DNA of 14,031 nt, taken from contig JAFGHZ010000040.1 of NCBI GenBank assembly GCA_016929875.1, forward strand, positions 1-14,031, read 5' to 3'. The notes beneath the pieces were generated by a model. The model was not told the DNA's origin. It did not search any database and was given only the letters and a program-made list of their open reading frames with translations. This document shows, piece after piece, positions 13,772 to 14,031 of this stretch. Each line of letters begins with the position of its first letter. The first letter of the stretch is position 1. Made by a program: the position numbers and the translations under genes. Source of the DNA: Dehalococcoidales bacterium. GTDB lineage: Bacteria; Chloroflexota; Dehalococcoidia; Dehalococcoidales; Fen-1064.

Positions 13772-14031
13772 ATGCCCCAAAAAACTGCAAAATCGGTCTG
13801 GAGGCGTTTTTTAAGGAAATTCAGGGCGATATTGATAGCCGGGTTGGTAGTAATCATACCCCTCGGCGTCACTATCTGGATTATCATCTGGCTTTTTAAT
13901 AGCGTCGATAATCTTCTGCAACCCCTCGTAAAGCTGATCGTCGGGCATAACATCACCGGCGTCGGTTTCGGGGTGATGGCGGTTTTGATTCTGGTAGTAG
14001 GCATCATTACGACTAATATGGTGGGGAAGAA
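13772..14031 (+). CDS. DUF502-family membrane protein, 3' end outside the window
   Basis: The first 86 codons are open to the window edge. A basic N-terminus (about residues 1-20, with RRFLRKFR) is followed by a transmembrane segment (about 21-42, ILIAGLVVIIPLGVTIWIII) and a short amphipathic stretch NSVDNLLQPLV. A second hydrophobic segment comes after GHNITGVGFGV (about 61-82). This matches the DUF502 family, whose IPLxVTxW motif and two N-terminal helices are characteristic; function is unknown. The ATG at 13772 follows GGAGG (13758-13762). It seems to have its own promoter and to be separate from the radical SAM gene. Confidence 0.8.
   Translation, partial: MPQKTAKSVWRRFLRKFRAILIAGLVVIIPLGVTIWIIIWLFNSVDNLLQPLVKLIVGHNITGVGFGVMAVLILVVGIITTNMVGK

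Overview
The window is about 14 kb of bacterial chromosome with balanced base composition and short intergenic gaps. It looks like a strict or facultative anaerobe, possibly of the Chloroflexota/Dehalococcoidia type. That placement is inference from gene content and dispersed palindromic repeats; there is no rRNA or marker tree here. I see no tRNA or rRNA gene, transposase, phage gene or CRISPR array.

Layout. (1) 1-1229: a Fur-family metalloregulator, cut by the left edge, followed by a ZIP-family metal transporter; a metal-homeostasis pair. (2) 1253-4264: a probable operon with a recognisable sigma-70 promoter. It holds an MBL-fold hydrolase (COG1237 type), dihydroorotate dehydrogenase (pyrD), a TatD-family nuclease and a YggU/DUF167 protein. 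Behind it lies an N-terminally truncated arsenite-methyltransferase-like remnant (4278-4553). (3) 4573-6673, minus strand: a NatAB-like ABC-2 exporter (permease and ATPase, overlapping by 8 nt). (4) 6674-7065: a 392-bp divergent region with two strong hairpins and a perfect consensus promoter pointing right. (5) 7066-8807: an 83-aa MerR-like DNA-binding protein and a 484-aa Hsp90/MutL/MORC-type GHKL ATPase, apparently one transcript. (6) 8840-9381: a minus-strand MTH1187/YkoF-type thiamine-binding protein flanked by two copies of a palindromic repeat. (7) 9460-12657: gltX and glnS in tandem. (8) 12683-13669: a PflX-type radical SAM protein. (9) 13772 to the right edge: a DUF502 membrane protein, cut by the edge.

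How the genes work together. Most are housekeeping: pyrimidine synthesis, Glu/Gln tRNA charging, metal uptake and export. The accessory-looking unit is the MerR-like protein plus GHKL ATPase. It has its own consensus promoter, a direct repeat over the predicted 5' end that could be an operator, and a natural Gln where GHKL ATPases normally carry the catalytic Glu. I do not recognise it as a characterised system, and it is the best candidate here for something undescribed. The repeats around 8.84-9.38 kb are also notable: the two copies keep the same length and fold although the hairpin stems differ in sequence.
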